A stretch of 60,785 nt of DNA from positions 1 to 60,785 of the IMG/VR virus record IMGVR_UViG_3300009008_000039. The stretch is one strand, 5' to 3'. The stretch comes from a virus. Position 1 is the first letter of the stretch, and every line of letters starts with the position of its first letter. The translations under genes and the position numbers were made by a program. The notes under the pieces are model-generated. The model was given only the letters and a program-made list of their open reading frames with translations, searched no databases and had not been told where the DNA came from. Below, piece after piece: positions 13,618 to 21,841 of the stretch.

Positions 13618-13953
13618 TTACTTCCAATAAATTTGTATAAATATTATCATCACAGCCAACAGCAAACAAGATGCTGTCTTTGGTGTGAAAACACTTTCGT
13701 TTAATATCCAATAAGTCATAATACCAAAAACAACGTTAGAAACGCCAAAACCAACCAGTTTTGACGCCCATAATTCGCCAGTCGCGTCGACAATGTGTTT
13801 AATAGCATACCAAAAGCACAATCCCATGGGGAACGCAAAGACTACGTTTGAAAATATCGGACGTCCTTGCCACCACTCCCATGCGAACTGCGAATTATAT
13901 TGGAACCACGCAAGTATGTTGCCAATAATAAATAATACTATACCAGTGAACAT
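13618..13953 (-). CDS. Membrane protein with four transmembrane segments (111 aa)
   Basis: Hydrophobic segments are centred on FTGIVLFIIGNILAWF, VVFAFPMGLCFWYAI, VGFGVSNVVFGIMTYWIL and ASCLLLAVMIIFIQIYW. The size and four-helix layout resemble small transporter or accessory membrane proteins. No signature residues let me choose a function. It is spaced 7 bases from the cupin gene. Confidence 0.75.
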   Translation of the reverse strand: MFTGIVLFIIGNILAWFQYNSQFAWEWWQGRPIFSNVVFAFPMGLCFWYAIKHIVDATGELWASKLVGFGVSNVVFGIMTYWILNESVFTPKTASCLLLAVMIIFIQIYWK

Positions 13954-13956
13954 TTT

Positions 13957-14331
13957 TCAGTGTGTTGCCAGGGTCATAGAAAAGCGCTGCAATTCGCGCA
14001 ATACTGAGGCCTGGGATGTCAACAGGGCCTTCAGAGCATTAAGCGTGTCAGTCAGAACAATAACCTCGTTTTGAGTCTCGTCCTTAAAGATTGGCTCACC
14101 TAGATTTTTTCGCATAAGCAACAATACAGCATTACACACCCAAGCCAACTCACACAACAAACTAGTAACATGAGAGTTCTTATATCTCGTCTCCTCCAGG
14201 CCGACTTCGCAAAACTCGTATTCCAGCATGGAGACTGCTTTTTCAAAAAGTTCACGAGTATGGGAAGTGATCTTTATTATCTCTTCCGTCGGTATTGTAA
14301 GAACTTTCTTTTGTTTTTTATCGTTGCTCAA
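13957..14331 (-). CDS. Helical hypothetical protein (124 aa)
   Basis: The protein is mostly alpha-helical (TRELFEKAVSMLEYEF, VTSLLCELAWVCNAVLLLMR, ALKALLTSQASVLRELQRFS). The start is a TTG inside the end of the glutaredoxin gene and has no good ribosome site, so expression probably depends on coupling. No family is recognised. Confidence 0.6.
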   Translation of the reverse strand: MSNDKKQKKVLTIPTEEIIKITSHTRELFEKAVSMLEYEFCEVGLEETRYKNSHVTSLLCELAWVCNAVLLLMRKNLGEPIFKDETQNEVIVLTDTLNALKALLTSQASVLRELQRFSMTLATH

Positions 14332-14560
14332 AATAAGAAACCAAGTCTGAGTATCCGCCTATAAGTTTTATATCCGCCCCTTTGAGTTCAAACACCATGG
14401 GCACGGTTGGCCAATTGTAAGCATCCTTCATCTCCTGCAACAACCCCTGCTGTGACTCTTTAAAGTCTACAATTTTATAATCTTTGTTGCTATTTTCTAG
14501 TAATTCTTGCGCTTTCAAGCAGAAAGGGCAGGTTGCCTTGGAGAATACAAGATACTTCAT
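14318..14560 (-). CDS. Glutaredoxin-like protein
   Basis: Residues 1-14 are MKYLVFSKATCPFC, with the redox Cys11-Pro-Phe-Cys14 site. A later TVPMVFE carries the cis-proline, and GGYSDLV the glutathione-binding turn. At 80 residues it is a minimal glutaredoxin fold. Phage glutaredoxins often donate electrons to ribonucleotide reductase; the class II enzyme here has a redox-active C-terminal CSGGSC that would need such a donor. Confidence 0.9.
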   Translation of the reverse strand: MKYLVFSKATCPFCLKAQELLENSNKDYKIVDFKESQQGLLQEMKDAYNWPTVPMVFELKGADIKLIGGYSDLVSYFEQR

Positions 14561-14862
14561 TTTGTTGCGCCAGATGTCAATTTTTTGTTAACAGTGTCCG
14601 GACTGCCAACGACACTAAATTGCGTCACAGTAGAAGATGCACCGCCGGAAGAGATCATCAGCTTGCTAAATCTCGTAGCTGGATCTAGGCCGTCGATGAG
14701 TGGGTTCCTCTTGTGTCTAGCGGAGACGCCTTCATCGTCACGAATCGAGACCACAAAAGCTGGGTTTACATAAAACTCTCTCAACTTGTATGTCGACTCA
14801 ACTTCGCGAACTTGTGGGTTATAGTTCCTTGGTGTCGACACTATTTCAACTAATTTAATCAT
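14557..14862 (-). CDS. Conserved phage-type hypothetical protein (101 aa)
   Basis: The segment YKLREFYVNPAFVVSIRDDE resembles the L..v.vNp..Vv.i strand pattern found in small phage proteins. A loop (RHKRNPLIDGLDPATRFSK) and further strands follow. It overlaps the glutaredoxin gene by four bases. The function is unknown. Confidence 0.7.
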   Translation of the reverse strand: MIKLVEIVSTPRNYNPQVREVESTYKLREFYVNPAFVVSIRDDEGVSARHKRNPLIDGLDPATRFSKLMISSGGASSTVTQFSVVGSPDTVNKKLTSGATK

Positions 14863-15071
14863 GTTTTTGCTCCATATGTTTTATTTTGTTCAATTAGCCA
14901 AAGTTCACGATCGCACATAACTTCGTATGTGTTGTCGTGGACTTCAGTCACCAATAAGTGTAAAGGTTTTTCGATATTCTTGTAGTTGGACACTGCGCCC
15001 CCTGTGGATACTTTGAACAAGCGGACACCAGAAGGTACATATACCAAGTCCCCCTTATTCGCTTTGTTCAT
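14859..15071 (-). CDS. GDLV-family small protein (70 aa)
   Basis: The protein begins MNKANKGDLVYVPSGVRLF and continues with HLLVTEVHDNTYEVMCDREL and WLIEQNK. It is the family member farthest from the left-end array, next to GroEL. It overlaps its neighbours by a few bases. The function is unknown. Confidence 0.75.
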   Translation of the reverse strand: MNKANKGDLVYVPSGVRLFKVSTGGAVSNYKNIEKPLHLLVTEVHDNTYEVMCDRELWLIEQNKTYGAKT

Positions 15072-15354
15072 TTTCTTCTCCGGTGGGAGCGGGGGCGGCC
15101 GCTTGTTGACTCTCCGGCTTCGACATGAGCGTCAAATAACCACGAGAAAGACTAATACAATCTTCCAGCTTGTCTGATACGGTGGCTAACTTCTCTTGAA
15201 GGTCCTTTACCGCAGCAACAGACTCTTCATACTGCACTATTTCGAATGAAAAAGTGGATGCGTCTCTTAGGGTTCTCTGGCAGTCGTTTATCAAGTCTCG
15301 AACAAGGCCTGGGACTTCTTCATAGTCTACTGTATAAGATACTTTTACTTTCAT
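15055..15354 (-). CDS. Small coiled-coil protein (99 aa)
   Basis: The first part has a strand (MKVKVSYTVDYEEVPGLVRD), and the middle a long helix (EESVAAVKDLQEKLATVSDK). The end is Gln/Ala/Pro/Glu-rich (QQAAAPAPTGEENEQ). It stops inside the next gene's start and lies three bases below GroEL. The function is unknown. Confidence 0.7.
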   Translation of the reverse strand: MKVKVSYTVDYEEVPGLVRDLINDCQRTLRDASTFSFEIVQYEESVAAVKDLQEKLATVSDKLEDCISLSRGYLTLMSKPESQQAAAPAPTGEENEQSE

Positions 15355-15357
15355 TTT

Positions 15358-16920
15358 TTATTCCTCTATGATGGCGTTGCTTGTTGTGATGAGCATCGAT
15401 GCAGCAGATACGGCGTTTTGCAAGGCAACTCTGGTCACCTTCGCTGGATCTACAACACCCTCATCGCTCAGGTTTGCTAGTTGAGATCTCTTAAAATCCC
15501 AACCCATAACACCACTATTTGTAACTATATCAACAACTAAGTCTGGGCTGTCGCCAGAGTTAGATGCCATCTGACGGATGGGTGCCTGGAGTGACTTTCT
15601 TAGAATCTCTGCTCCAAAATGCTGGTCTTCGTTATCAGTCTCCACCTCAAAGTCTGCGCACCTCAGCAAAGTGGTGCCTCCGCCAGGAACGATGCCTTCC
15701 TGCTGGGCTGCGTTAACAGCTTCCAGGGCGTCTTCGATGCGGTGTTTGAGTTCTATCATCTCTACTTCAGTCGCGCCGCCAACCTTTATAACCGCAACAC
15801 CTGATTGCAGTCTCGTTATACGTCTTTGCAGGTTCCTGCATTCGTCCATGTCTTCAGTCTGCTTAATCTCGCTCTTCAGGGACTCAATCTTCTTCTCAAC
15901 CTCTTCGTAGTTCGCGGCTCCACCCATGAAAGTGGTGTGATTCTTTAAGACCTCTACCTTCTTACAGACTCCAAAGTCAGACATCTTTATCTCTGCTATG
16001 TTCTTACCAGAGGCCCTATTGAAGAATGCTGCGCCAGTTGCAAGGCACAAGTCTTTCATGATTTCCGCGCGCGCATGGCCGTATTCCGGAGCCTTGACGG
16101 CTGCCACCTTCATACTCCCGCGCACTGCATTCATTATAAGGGCGGCGAGGGCCTGACCTTCAACCTGCTCTGCTACAATTATCAATGGACGTGACTCGCG
16201 TGCAGCTAGCTCAAGTGCTGGGAGGACCTTCTGTACGGTGTCTATCTTGTGATCCGTGACCAGAATCAACGCATCTTCATGCTCTACTGCGTTCTTGCGT
16301 TCATTTGTCACAAACGCCTGGGCGAAGTATCCGGCGCTGAATCTGAATCCTTCGACGAGATCTAAGCTGGTTTCAAAAGACTTGGCTTCTTCGATCAAGA
16401 TGGAACCTTCGTGGCCGGCCTTATCGACAGCGTTAGCTATCAACTTACCAACCGTGGGGTCGTTGTTTGCAGAGATAGAAGCGATGTTCTCAATATCTTG
16501 TAGTGACTCAACCGGGGTCGATACATCTTGTATCTTCTCCACCACTACGGCAAGGGCTTTGTCCATCCCTCGCTTAAGCTCCACAGGAGAGCTACCAGCA
16601 ATCAAATACTTTTGGCTGTTCCTAAGAAGATCGCGGGCTAACACCGTTGATGTAGTTGTTCCGTCTCCGGCGTGAGTGTTTGTTTCTGAGGCGACTTGCT
16701 TAAGAATCTGTGCTCCAGCATTCTCTATCGGACACTGAAGATCGACAAACTTAGCAACTGTGACCCCATCTTTAGTAATGATGGGTCGGCCTTCCTTTTT
16801 GCCTAAAATGACATTTCGCCCTTTTGGGCCAAGCGTGGCTGCCACGTTATCTGCTAACTTCTCGACACCACTAAGTATTTTTTGCTGTAAGTCTAGATCG
16901 TTGGAATAGACTTTGGACAT
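15358..16920 (-). CDS. groL: GroEL-type chaperonin
   Basis: This 520-residue chaperonin subunit is close to full length (E. coli 548). The N-terminal ATP site has VAATLGPKGRNVILG and GDGTTTSTVLARD. The second equatorial part has VGGATEVEMIELKHRIEDAL and EGIVPGGGTTLLR. The C-terminus ends in IIEE, without the GGM tail of bacterial GroEL. I start at MSKVYSND because GAGG lies five bases upstream; a GTG two codons earlier is unlikely. A matching GroES-like gene is at 30818..31090, far from this one. It probably folds phage proteins such as the capsid. Confidence 0.95.
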   Translation of the reverse strand: MSKVYSNDLDLQQKILSGVEKLADNVAATLGPKGRNVILGKKEGRPIITKDGVTVAKFVDLQCPIENAGAQILKQVASETNTHAGDGTTTSTVLARDLLRNSQKYLIAGSSPVELKRGMDKALAVVVEKIQDVSTPVESLQDIENIASISANNDPTVGKLIANAVDKAGHEGSILIEEAKSFETSLDLVEGFRFSAGYFAQAFVTNERKNAVEHEDALILVTDHKIDTVQKVLPALELAARESRPLIIVAEQVEGQALAALIMNAVRGSMKVAAVKAPEYGHARAEIMKDLCLATGAAFFNRASGKNIAEIKMSDFGVCKKVEVLKNHTTFMGGAANYEEVEKKIESLKSEIKQTEDMDECRNLQRRITRLQSGVAVIKVGGATEVEMIELKHRIEDALEAVNAAQQEGIVPGGGTTLLRCADFEVETDNEDQHFGAEILRKSLQAPIRQMASNSGDSPDLVVDIVTNSGVMGWDFKRSQLANLSDEGVVDPAKVTRVALQNAVSAASMLITTSNAIIEE

Positions 16921-16990
16921 ACACACCTCTCTTGTTATAAAGTAAGAACAGTATAAAACAAATCAACAATAATATTAAATTAATTTAAAT

Positions 16991-18157
16991 TTATGTTAGA
17001 TCACCAAGTAAACTTTCAACTAATTTCACGTACCCATCCACATTTTGTGGGTTCTCAGGAGAGTATCTCCATAGGTATTCCTCTGTTTTGTCTCCGTTCA
17101 CCATGGTCGTTCTTTCATCTTCCAAGGCCAATTTAAGTTGGCGCGCGCCTTCTTCAACATCGAACTCGTCATAATAATACCCCACCTCTTTAAAAAACGG
17201 CGAATTGTGTACCATGGGGATATCCAAATAAAGAGCCTCCAAGTAAACATAATTCAGAGCACAACAATGCTGGTGTGATAAAAGCAAGCCAGCATATTTA
17301 GAAAATGTGTCAACTAAGCTGTATCTCTTCTCGAAGGACAATTTTCTCTCCCTCACAACAGCGGTCGGAACAAACAAACTCTTTGCGACAGGATTCTCCT
17401 TCAAGTGTATACCGTTAAACACGGACGCATATTCAAATATCGCCGGGTCTTGGCCGTGCAAGTTCTCAACAATCGCAACGGGTATAGTACATGTCTTCAC
17501 TGTGCCAAGATTTGGTTCTACTATTGCAATTTTTCTTTTGTCGCCTTTTGGAAAACTCTCTCTGGTGTATTGCTTTTCGTCGAGAAGCTCTTGGAAGTAT
17601 TCCGACGACCACACGTAAGGAGCAATATCGGCAGATGGTGCAGCTAGCATCGTCTTAAACCAACCCAACCATGGCTTGAAATGTGGAGAGACCCAAACAG
17701 CATCGCGTCCAGGCGCCAATTCCGGTGGCAGGCTGGGACTGTTATTCACAAGCCTCTCTACATAATCAATGTATAGGTTCCCATAAAACAAAGAAGCTAT
17801 CTTTATTTTTGGATTGGCGCTCCTGATTTTCTTCAATCGTGGTGTGTCGTACATAAATCCAGCTTCGATAAGTACATCTAACTCTTTCAACAAATCGTAG
17901 TATTCATCAGCCTTTCTGTGATATGCTTTCACACCTGGAAAAGACTTTGCCAGGTATTTCTTTTCTTCATGAAATTGTGCCATATCCTCTTCGTCGGTTT
18001 TAGCCGATGGGTTGACATCAAATATCAAACACACATCAAATTTTCCAGCCTTATGGAGCAATTTTTGCAAAGTAAAGATGTTCTGGTGGATCCCGTTGGT
18101 AAATAACTTCTTGTTATTTGAACCGTTTCGGTTGATTGTGATGGCCAGCTTCTTCAA
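16991..18157 (-). CDS. DUF2827-type glycosyltransferase-like protein
   Basis: The sequence has the GT-B-like features of the DUF2827 family. The N-terminus is LAITINRNGSNNKKLFTNGI, the central part has EPNLGTVKTCTIPVAIVEN, and the C-terminal part has NYVYLEALYLDIPMVHNSPF and GYYYDEFDVEEGA. These proteins are predicted glycosyltransferases, often near surface-glycan genes. The acceptor could be phage DNA, a virion protein or host envelope. The start appears to be TTG with a weak ribosome site. Length of 388 residues is normal. Confidence 0.75.
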   Translation of the reverse strand: MKKLAITINRNGSNNKKLFTNGIHQNIFTLQKLLHKAGKFDVCLIFDVNPSAKTDEEDMAQFHEEKKYLAKSFPGVKAYHRKADEYYDLLKELDVLIEAGFMYDTPRLKKIRSANPKIKIASLFYGNLYIDYVERLVNNSPSLPPELAPGRDAVWVSPHFKPWLGWFKTMLAAPSADIAPYVWSSEYFQELLDEKQYTRESFPKGDKRKIAIVEPNLGTVKTCTIPVAIVENLHGQDPAIFEYASVFNGIHLKENPVAKSLFVPTAVVRERKLSFEKRYSLVDTFSKYAGLLLSHQHCCALNYVYLEALYLDIPMVHNSPFFKEVGYYYDEFDVEEGARQLKLALEDERTTMVNGDKTEEYLWRYSPENPQNVDGYVKLVESLLGDLT

Positions 18158-18172
18158 CTTTTATATTTCCAA

Positions 18173-19873
18173 TCAAAGTTCAGTTGGAGTTGCGTTCTGC
18201 GGTCTTAATTCTTGCGTCTTAGCTTCGACATCGCGAGATGCATTGATCGCCTTCTCAGCTTGCTTATCATCCTGCAGGCCTCCGGCCATGAATGCATAGG
18301 TGCCTTCTTGAATCATTTTGACGCTCTCAAAAATAGTGAAAATACTTTGATTTAGTTCTTCGGTCATTTTGTTGAGCACCTCCTGCACATAAGATGCGCC
18401 TATCATAATTGTGCCAATATCAACCGAGCTTTGGCCCACTGGAAGCGTTGTGAATTCACCGGCTAGGTTTTCGATATTCAGCACTTGGCCTCTATTTAAG
18501 TCAAACTGCAGTGTCTGCAAGTAGCCTCGGGAGTTTATTAGCGCTTTCTTTTTCATCTCGGGGTTTGTTAGAGAATTATAAAACTCCATCGATGTCTCTG
18601 CGTCAGCGAACACACCCTGGGTTGACAATATTTTGTTTCTCTCGTCGGCCATCCTCTTTGCTGAAAAGCTCTGTCTGACATCGTTGTTGGCATGCGATAT
18701 TGCGCTTCTTACGCCTTGCAGTTGAACGCCGGCATACCCCTGCCCTCCCAGAGCATTGACCACGGCAGCTTTTACAGCAGCGTTGTTCGCACCAATCTTG
18801 CTCACACCCCTCACGACCATAAGGCGTTCTCCGCGTGGCTCAGGAGTAAAAATTTCTTCGTTGTTCGCCCAGTCAATGTGATCTGCTATGGCATCGATCT
18901 CTTCTGTTGTGAAACCCTTTTCCTGCATTCTTTCGCTCAAGAACTGGTAGAACTGCGATTCTAGCTCCTCAACAGATGGCAAGTTTTCTTGGCTCGGAAG
19001 TGTTGAATTAAAGTCGAAATCAACGTTTCCGGCACTAAACTCTTCAATCATTTGTTGTGGCATCTCGATGCACCTAATTGACTTGCCCATAGAATTTAAA
19101 ACTATGTTCGCTACATTGTCTATCGTGAAATTAAATCGATAGAACTTCAATTGACCCTTAACATCAAGTCCCTGAGATTCTCCTTCAAAAGACTTAAGTA
19201 CAACAACGTATTGCATGTAATCATGTGGACTAAACTGTGGGTTAACTAAGTCGCCGACCAAATCAGTAAAACTTCCTCCAACTACAAGGCTTTTTTCACT
19301 ATAAAGCTTCAAGCTGATAGGTGTGTTGTCTCCGGCTGTGAAGTCCGCAATTGTGCCAGTATTGGCTTTAATTTGCGCACCCTCAAGCAACACAGCAAGA
19401 AACGCTTCGAAGTTAAATCCTGCTGAAGCGGCATTAAAGTTGGAAATAACCTTCGTCAGTGTTTTATAAAATACAAGATAAGATAAAGCATTAGATATCC
19501 GCTGGCCAGGCGTGCCGCCCTCAAGGTTAATTGAGTCCGGATTGTTGTAGAAGCTAGCTAACGAATTGATCTTCTCTTGCAGATCAGTGCCGCTAATGTT
19601 CTTTGTGAACTGCAGTAACTGATTTCTTGCGGGTCCGGAGATCTCTTGATCTCCAATCGTTCGCACGTCAGTCCAACCAAGCTCCGTGACGGCAATCTCT
19701 GGGATTGACTGCAGTGTTAGTTGCGCACCCTCCACTTGCTCTCTCAGGGTGCGGCGCTTCTTCACCTTGCTCTCTGCTTCAAGCACCTCCCCGACCATCT
19801 CTAAAAGAAAGTTTAAGTCTAATTCTTTTTCAAAATAGTTTTCTTTAATGTATTTCAGTTCATTTTTATTCAT
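18173..19873 (-). CDS. Hypothetical protein with restriction-endonuclease-like segment (566 aa)
   Basis: The start has AGAGG before MNKNELKYIKENYFEKEL. Around residues 145-200, NFEAFLAVLLEGAQIKANTG followed by IADFTAGDNTPISLKLY and GGSFTDLV resembles a PD-(D/E)xK core: helix Glu, then Asp, then a strand ending in xLK. Ser replaces the usual Glu in the ExK position. The last third is helical, with RSAISHANNDVRQSFSAKRM. Similar proteins in aquatic T4-like phages are sometimes called structural. I cannot decide between virion component and nuclease. Confidence 0.65.
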   Translation of the reverse strand: MNKNELKYIKENYFEKELDLNFLLEMVGEVLEAESKVKKRRTLREQVEGAQLTLQSIPEIAVTELGWTDVRTIGDQEISGPARNQLLQFTKNISGTDLQEKINSLASFYNNPDSINLEGGTPGQRISNALSYLVFYKTLTKVISNFNAASAGFNFEAFLAVLLEGAQIKANTGTIADFTAGDNTPISLKLYSEKSLVVGGSFTDLVGDLVNPQFSPHDYMQYVVVLKSFEGESQGLDVKGQLKFYRFNFTIDNVANIVLNSMGKSIRCIEMPQQMIEEFSAGNVDFDFNSTLPSQENLPSVEELESQFYQFLSERMQEKGFTTEEIDAIADHIDWANNEEIFTPEPRGERLMVVRGVSKIGANNAAVKAAVVNALGGQGYAGVQLQGVRSAISHANNDVRQSFSAKRMADERNKILSTQGVFADAETSMEFYNSLTNPEMKKKALINSRGYLQTLQFDLNRGQVLNIENLAGEFTTLPVGQSSVDIGTIMIGASYVQEVLNKMTEELNQSIFTIFESVKMIQEGTYAFMAGGLQDDKQAEKAINASRDVEAKTQELRPQNATPTEL

Positions 19874-19891
19874 AAAAACACCTCTATATAA

Positions 19892-20566
19892 TTAGAAAAT
19901 TATATCCGCAATTCCCAATTTTACTGCCTCTTCCGCATCTAAATAGACATTTGTCTTTCTGCCCATGAGGCGCTTTATGTAATTTGGGGTCATGTTTGTC
20001 TCTTCAGCTAGTGCCTTTATGTACATCTTTTGTATGTACTTCGTCTCCTTGAACTCGTGCTCCATGTCGCCAATGTAGCCCGACTGGCCGGCGATGACAC
20101 CATGAATCATAACGCGGCAATATTTTCCAATTCGCCTCTGACCTTTGGTACCTGAAGCCAAGAGGAGGACGCCGGCGGACATCACCTTCCCCACACCCTT
20201 GGTGTGCACGGGCGCGCGTTGTTTTATGTCTCTAATAATGTCATATACTGAGAACATCTCTGCTGCGTGGCCGCCGTGTGTCGAGATGACAAAGTCAATA
20301 GGCTCCGGTTCAAATCCTTCGGTAGCCAATTGCGCCGGAGTAGGGGATAGAGCTATTAAGCCAAATATAGCCTCGGAACACCTGGTCTCTGTGACATCCC
20401 CGTAGATACCTGTCAGCCTTAGCTCTGGTTGACCTGGTGGGGGCCCTAAAAGATTAAGCAACTCCATCTTCTCTTGTTCATTCAGTGTATCTGTGTTGGC
20501 ACCTTCTTGATCTTCAGAAGTTGTATTTTCATCAGTAGATTTCTCATTGTCTTCGAATTTTTTCAT
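19892..20566 (-). CDS. clpP: ClpP-like serine protease
   Basis: The S14 fold is clear: ISTHGGHAAEMFSVYDIIRD, nucleophile Ser130 in VGKVMSAGVLLLASG, and catalytic His155 in CRVMIHGVIAG. The position of the catalytic Asp (E. coli D171 of the mature enzyme) appears to be Asn206 in TNVYLDAEEAVKLG. The triad is therefore altered, or a different acid is used. A 45-residue acidic N-terminal extension precedes the domain. It may act as a prohead-type protease or in host takeover. The start has AAGGAG and overlaps the membrane-protein gene. Confidence 0.85.
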   Translation of the reverse strand: MKKFEDNEKSTDENTTSEDQEGANTDTLNEQEKMELLNLLGPPPGQPELRLTGIYGDVTETRCSEAIFGLIALSPTPAQLATEGFEPEPIDFVISTHGGHAAEMFSVYDIIRDIKQRAPVHTKGVGKVMSAGVLLLASGTKGQRRIGKYCRVMIHGVIAGQSGYIGDMEHEFKETKYIQKMYIKALAEETNMTPNYIKRLMGRKTNVYLDAEEAVKLGIADIIF

Positions 20567-20915
20567 CTATCTCTCCTTGTTGTTCAACCAAGTGAAGGAT
20601 TCTCATCGCCTTGTCCCAATCCTCGACCGCGATGGTGCTCCAAATGTGATTTGGTATTGTGTTTCTCAAGCCCAAGAGCGCTATTCTCTGCCAGTGATAA
20701 AAAACGGCCTCAACGTTGCTCTTTTGGTCTGGGTCTGCAAGAATTAATACATCTTGCGCCATGTCGTTTGCTAGTTTAAGAGCGGAAAGGCAATTAATAA
20801 AAGTAGCATGATACATTCTTTGTTTATCCATCGCATTAAATATACGAACCGCTATTATGTGAGAAAGCGCCCCAGCGAAGAACATAAAGAAAGCGCCGGC
20901 TATGTCTAACTCCAT
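20544..20915 (-). CDS. Membrane-anchored hypothetical protein (123 aa)
   Basis: I start at MELDIAGAFF because AAGGAG sits six bases before that ATG. Residues 6-27 (AGAFFMFFAGALSHIIAVRI) are a transmembrane segment. The rest is a soluble helical domain with MYHATFINCLSALKLANDMA and WSTIAVEDWDKAMRIL. The stop overlaps the ClpP-like gene's start by 23 bases. The function is unknown. Confidence 0.7.
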   Translation of the reverse strand: MELDIAGAFFMFFAGALSHIIAVRIFNAMDKQRMYHATFINCLSALKLANDMAQDVLILADPDQKSNVEAVFYHWQRIALLGLRNTIPNHIWSTIAVEDWDKAMRILHLVEQQGEIDEKIRRQ

Positions 20916-20931
20916 TTTCATCTCCTTTTGC

Positions 20932-20962
20932 AAAAAAAAAGGCAGACCCCGTGGTCTGCCTT
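20932..20962 (-). terminator. Rho-independent terminator after the acidic protein gene
   Basis: The stem GGCAGACC/GGTCTGCC with a four-base loop is followed by nine T on the minus strand. It sits just downstream of the stop at 20988. Confidence 0.95.
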
Positions 20963-20987
20963 GAATCAACAACACACTTTTTACTTC

Positions 20988-21563
20988 TTACATTGATGAT
21001 AGTCGGCGGGCGACGGCTCGGTAGACCTCGCTAACAAGTTCTTCGTCCATCTGCTCATCGAGTTCTTCTGCTAATTCCAGATCTTCGGGAAGCATCTCGC
21101 CTTCTTCCTCCGCGCCGAGATCGGCTGCGGCGTCGACGGGCTCTTCCATAGGCGCCTCAGCGTCTAGATCGGCTTCTAAGTCTGCACCTGCATCGAGGTC
21201 GAGATCGGCGTCGGCACCCTCAGAATCAACCACTTCTAGGGCGTCTGCGAGATCATCTCTGCCTACGGCGCGGAATGTGTCCTGGAGCCCCTGCACTACG
21301 GTTTTAACACCTTCGAGGGCTTGGGCATCGGCGTCTTCAGCGGGGGCGTCCTCTGGGGCCATTTCCATCTCTGGGGCCGTCTCTGCTTCTTCTTCTCCGG
21401 CCATCAGGCCTGGATCGGAGCCATCGAGCCCAGGGGCCTCTTCGTCCGGAAGCATCTCTGCTTGCTCGTCGATCCGGTCAACAAAATCATCTGTAAGACT
21501 GCCAATATTAGCAAATTTCATGAACTTGCGGACTTCGGCTTCGTTTAAAAGTTGTTTCTTCAT
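20988..21563 (-). CDS. Highly acidic Asp/Glu/Ala-rich protein (191 aa)
   Basis: The N-terminus (MKKQLLNEAEVRKFMKFANI) and C-terminus (ELVSEVYRAVARRLSSM) are helical. The 120 residues between are extremely acidic and low in complexity (DADLDLDAGADLEADLDAEA). Similar ends occur in phage virion and prohead-core proteins. A scaffold, internal head protein or DNA-mimic role is possible. The gene has a GGAG start, a CTATTTAAT element upstream and a strong terminator, so it is a single-gene unit, probably late. Confidence 0.75.
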   Translation of the reverse strand: MKKQLLNEAEVRKFMKFANIGSLTDDFVDRIDEQAEMLPDEEAPGLDGSDPGLMAGEEEAETAPEMEMAPEDAPAEDADAQALEGVKTVVQGLQDTFRAVGRDDLADALEVVDSEGADADLDLDAGADLEADLDAEAPMEEPVDAAADLGAEEEGEMLPEDLELAEELDEQMDEELVSEVYRAVARRLSSM

Positions 21564-21600
21564 CTATATATCTCCTCGAAGATGCACATTTGGCGTACAC

Positions 21601-21609
21601 ATTAAATAG
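21601..21609 (-). promoter_or_regulatory. CTATTTAAT element before acidic protein gene
   Basis: The minus strand reads GCTATTTAAT 37 bases before the ATG at 21563, a one-base variant of the CTATTTAT element found before virion genes. Confidence 0.35.
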
Positions 21610-21841
21610 CTTCTTTCTCGAAGAAATGACCAATTTTTTTCACTGCAACGTCTTGAATTTGTTTTATTCTGACATAACTGACTCCTAACCTTTCGGATAT
21701 TTCCCGCAGAGTCATTGCGCCATTCTTTTCTACCGTCTCGAATGTACAATTATATTCACCTTCATAATCTATCCAAAAACGACAATCTTTTATAGGACAT
21801 GCGACCGAAAGTTTCTTGCATGTCATCAAACACTTTCTCAT
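21602..21841 (-). CDS. Sigma-70 region 4-like HTH protein with cysteine motif (79 aa)
   Basis: The N-terminal half has cysteines that could bind zinc (CLMTCKK, CPIKDCRFWIDYEGEYNC). The C-terminal half, GAMTLREISERLGVSYVRIK, is a helix-turn-helix of the sigma region 4 type (T.reia..lgvs..rv.qi). It could be a phage transcription regulator or divergent late sigma-like factor that binds promoter DNA with host RNA polymerase (inference). The start overlaps the stop of the next gene as ATGA. Confidence 0.8.
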   Translation of the reverse strand: MRKCLMTCKKLSVACPIKDCRFWIDYEGEYNCTFETVEKNGAMTLREISERLGVSYVRIKQIQDVAVKKIGHFFEKEAI

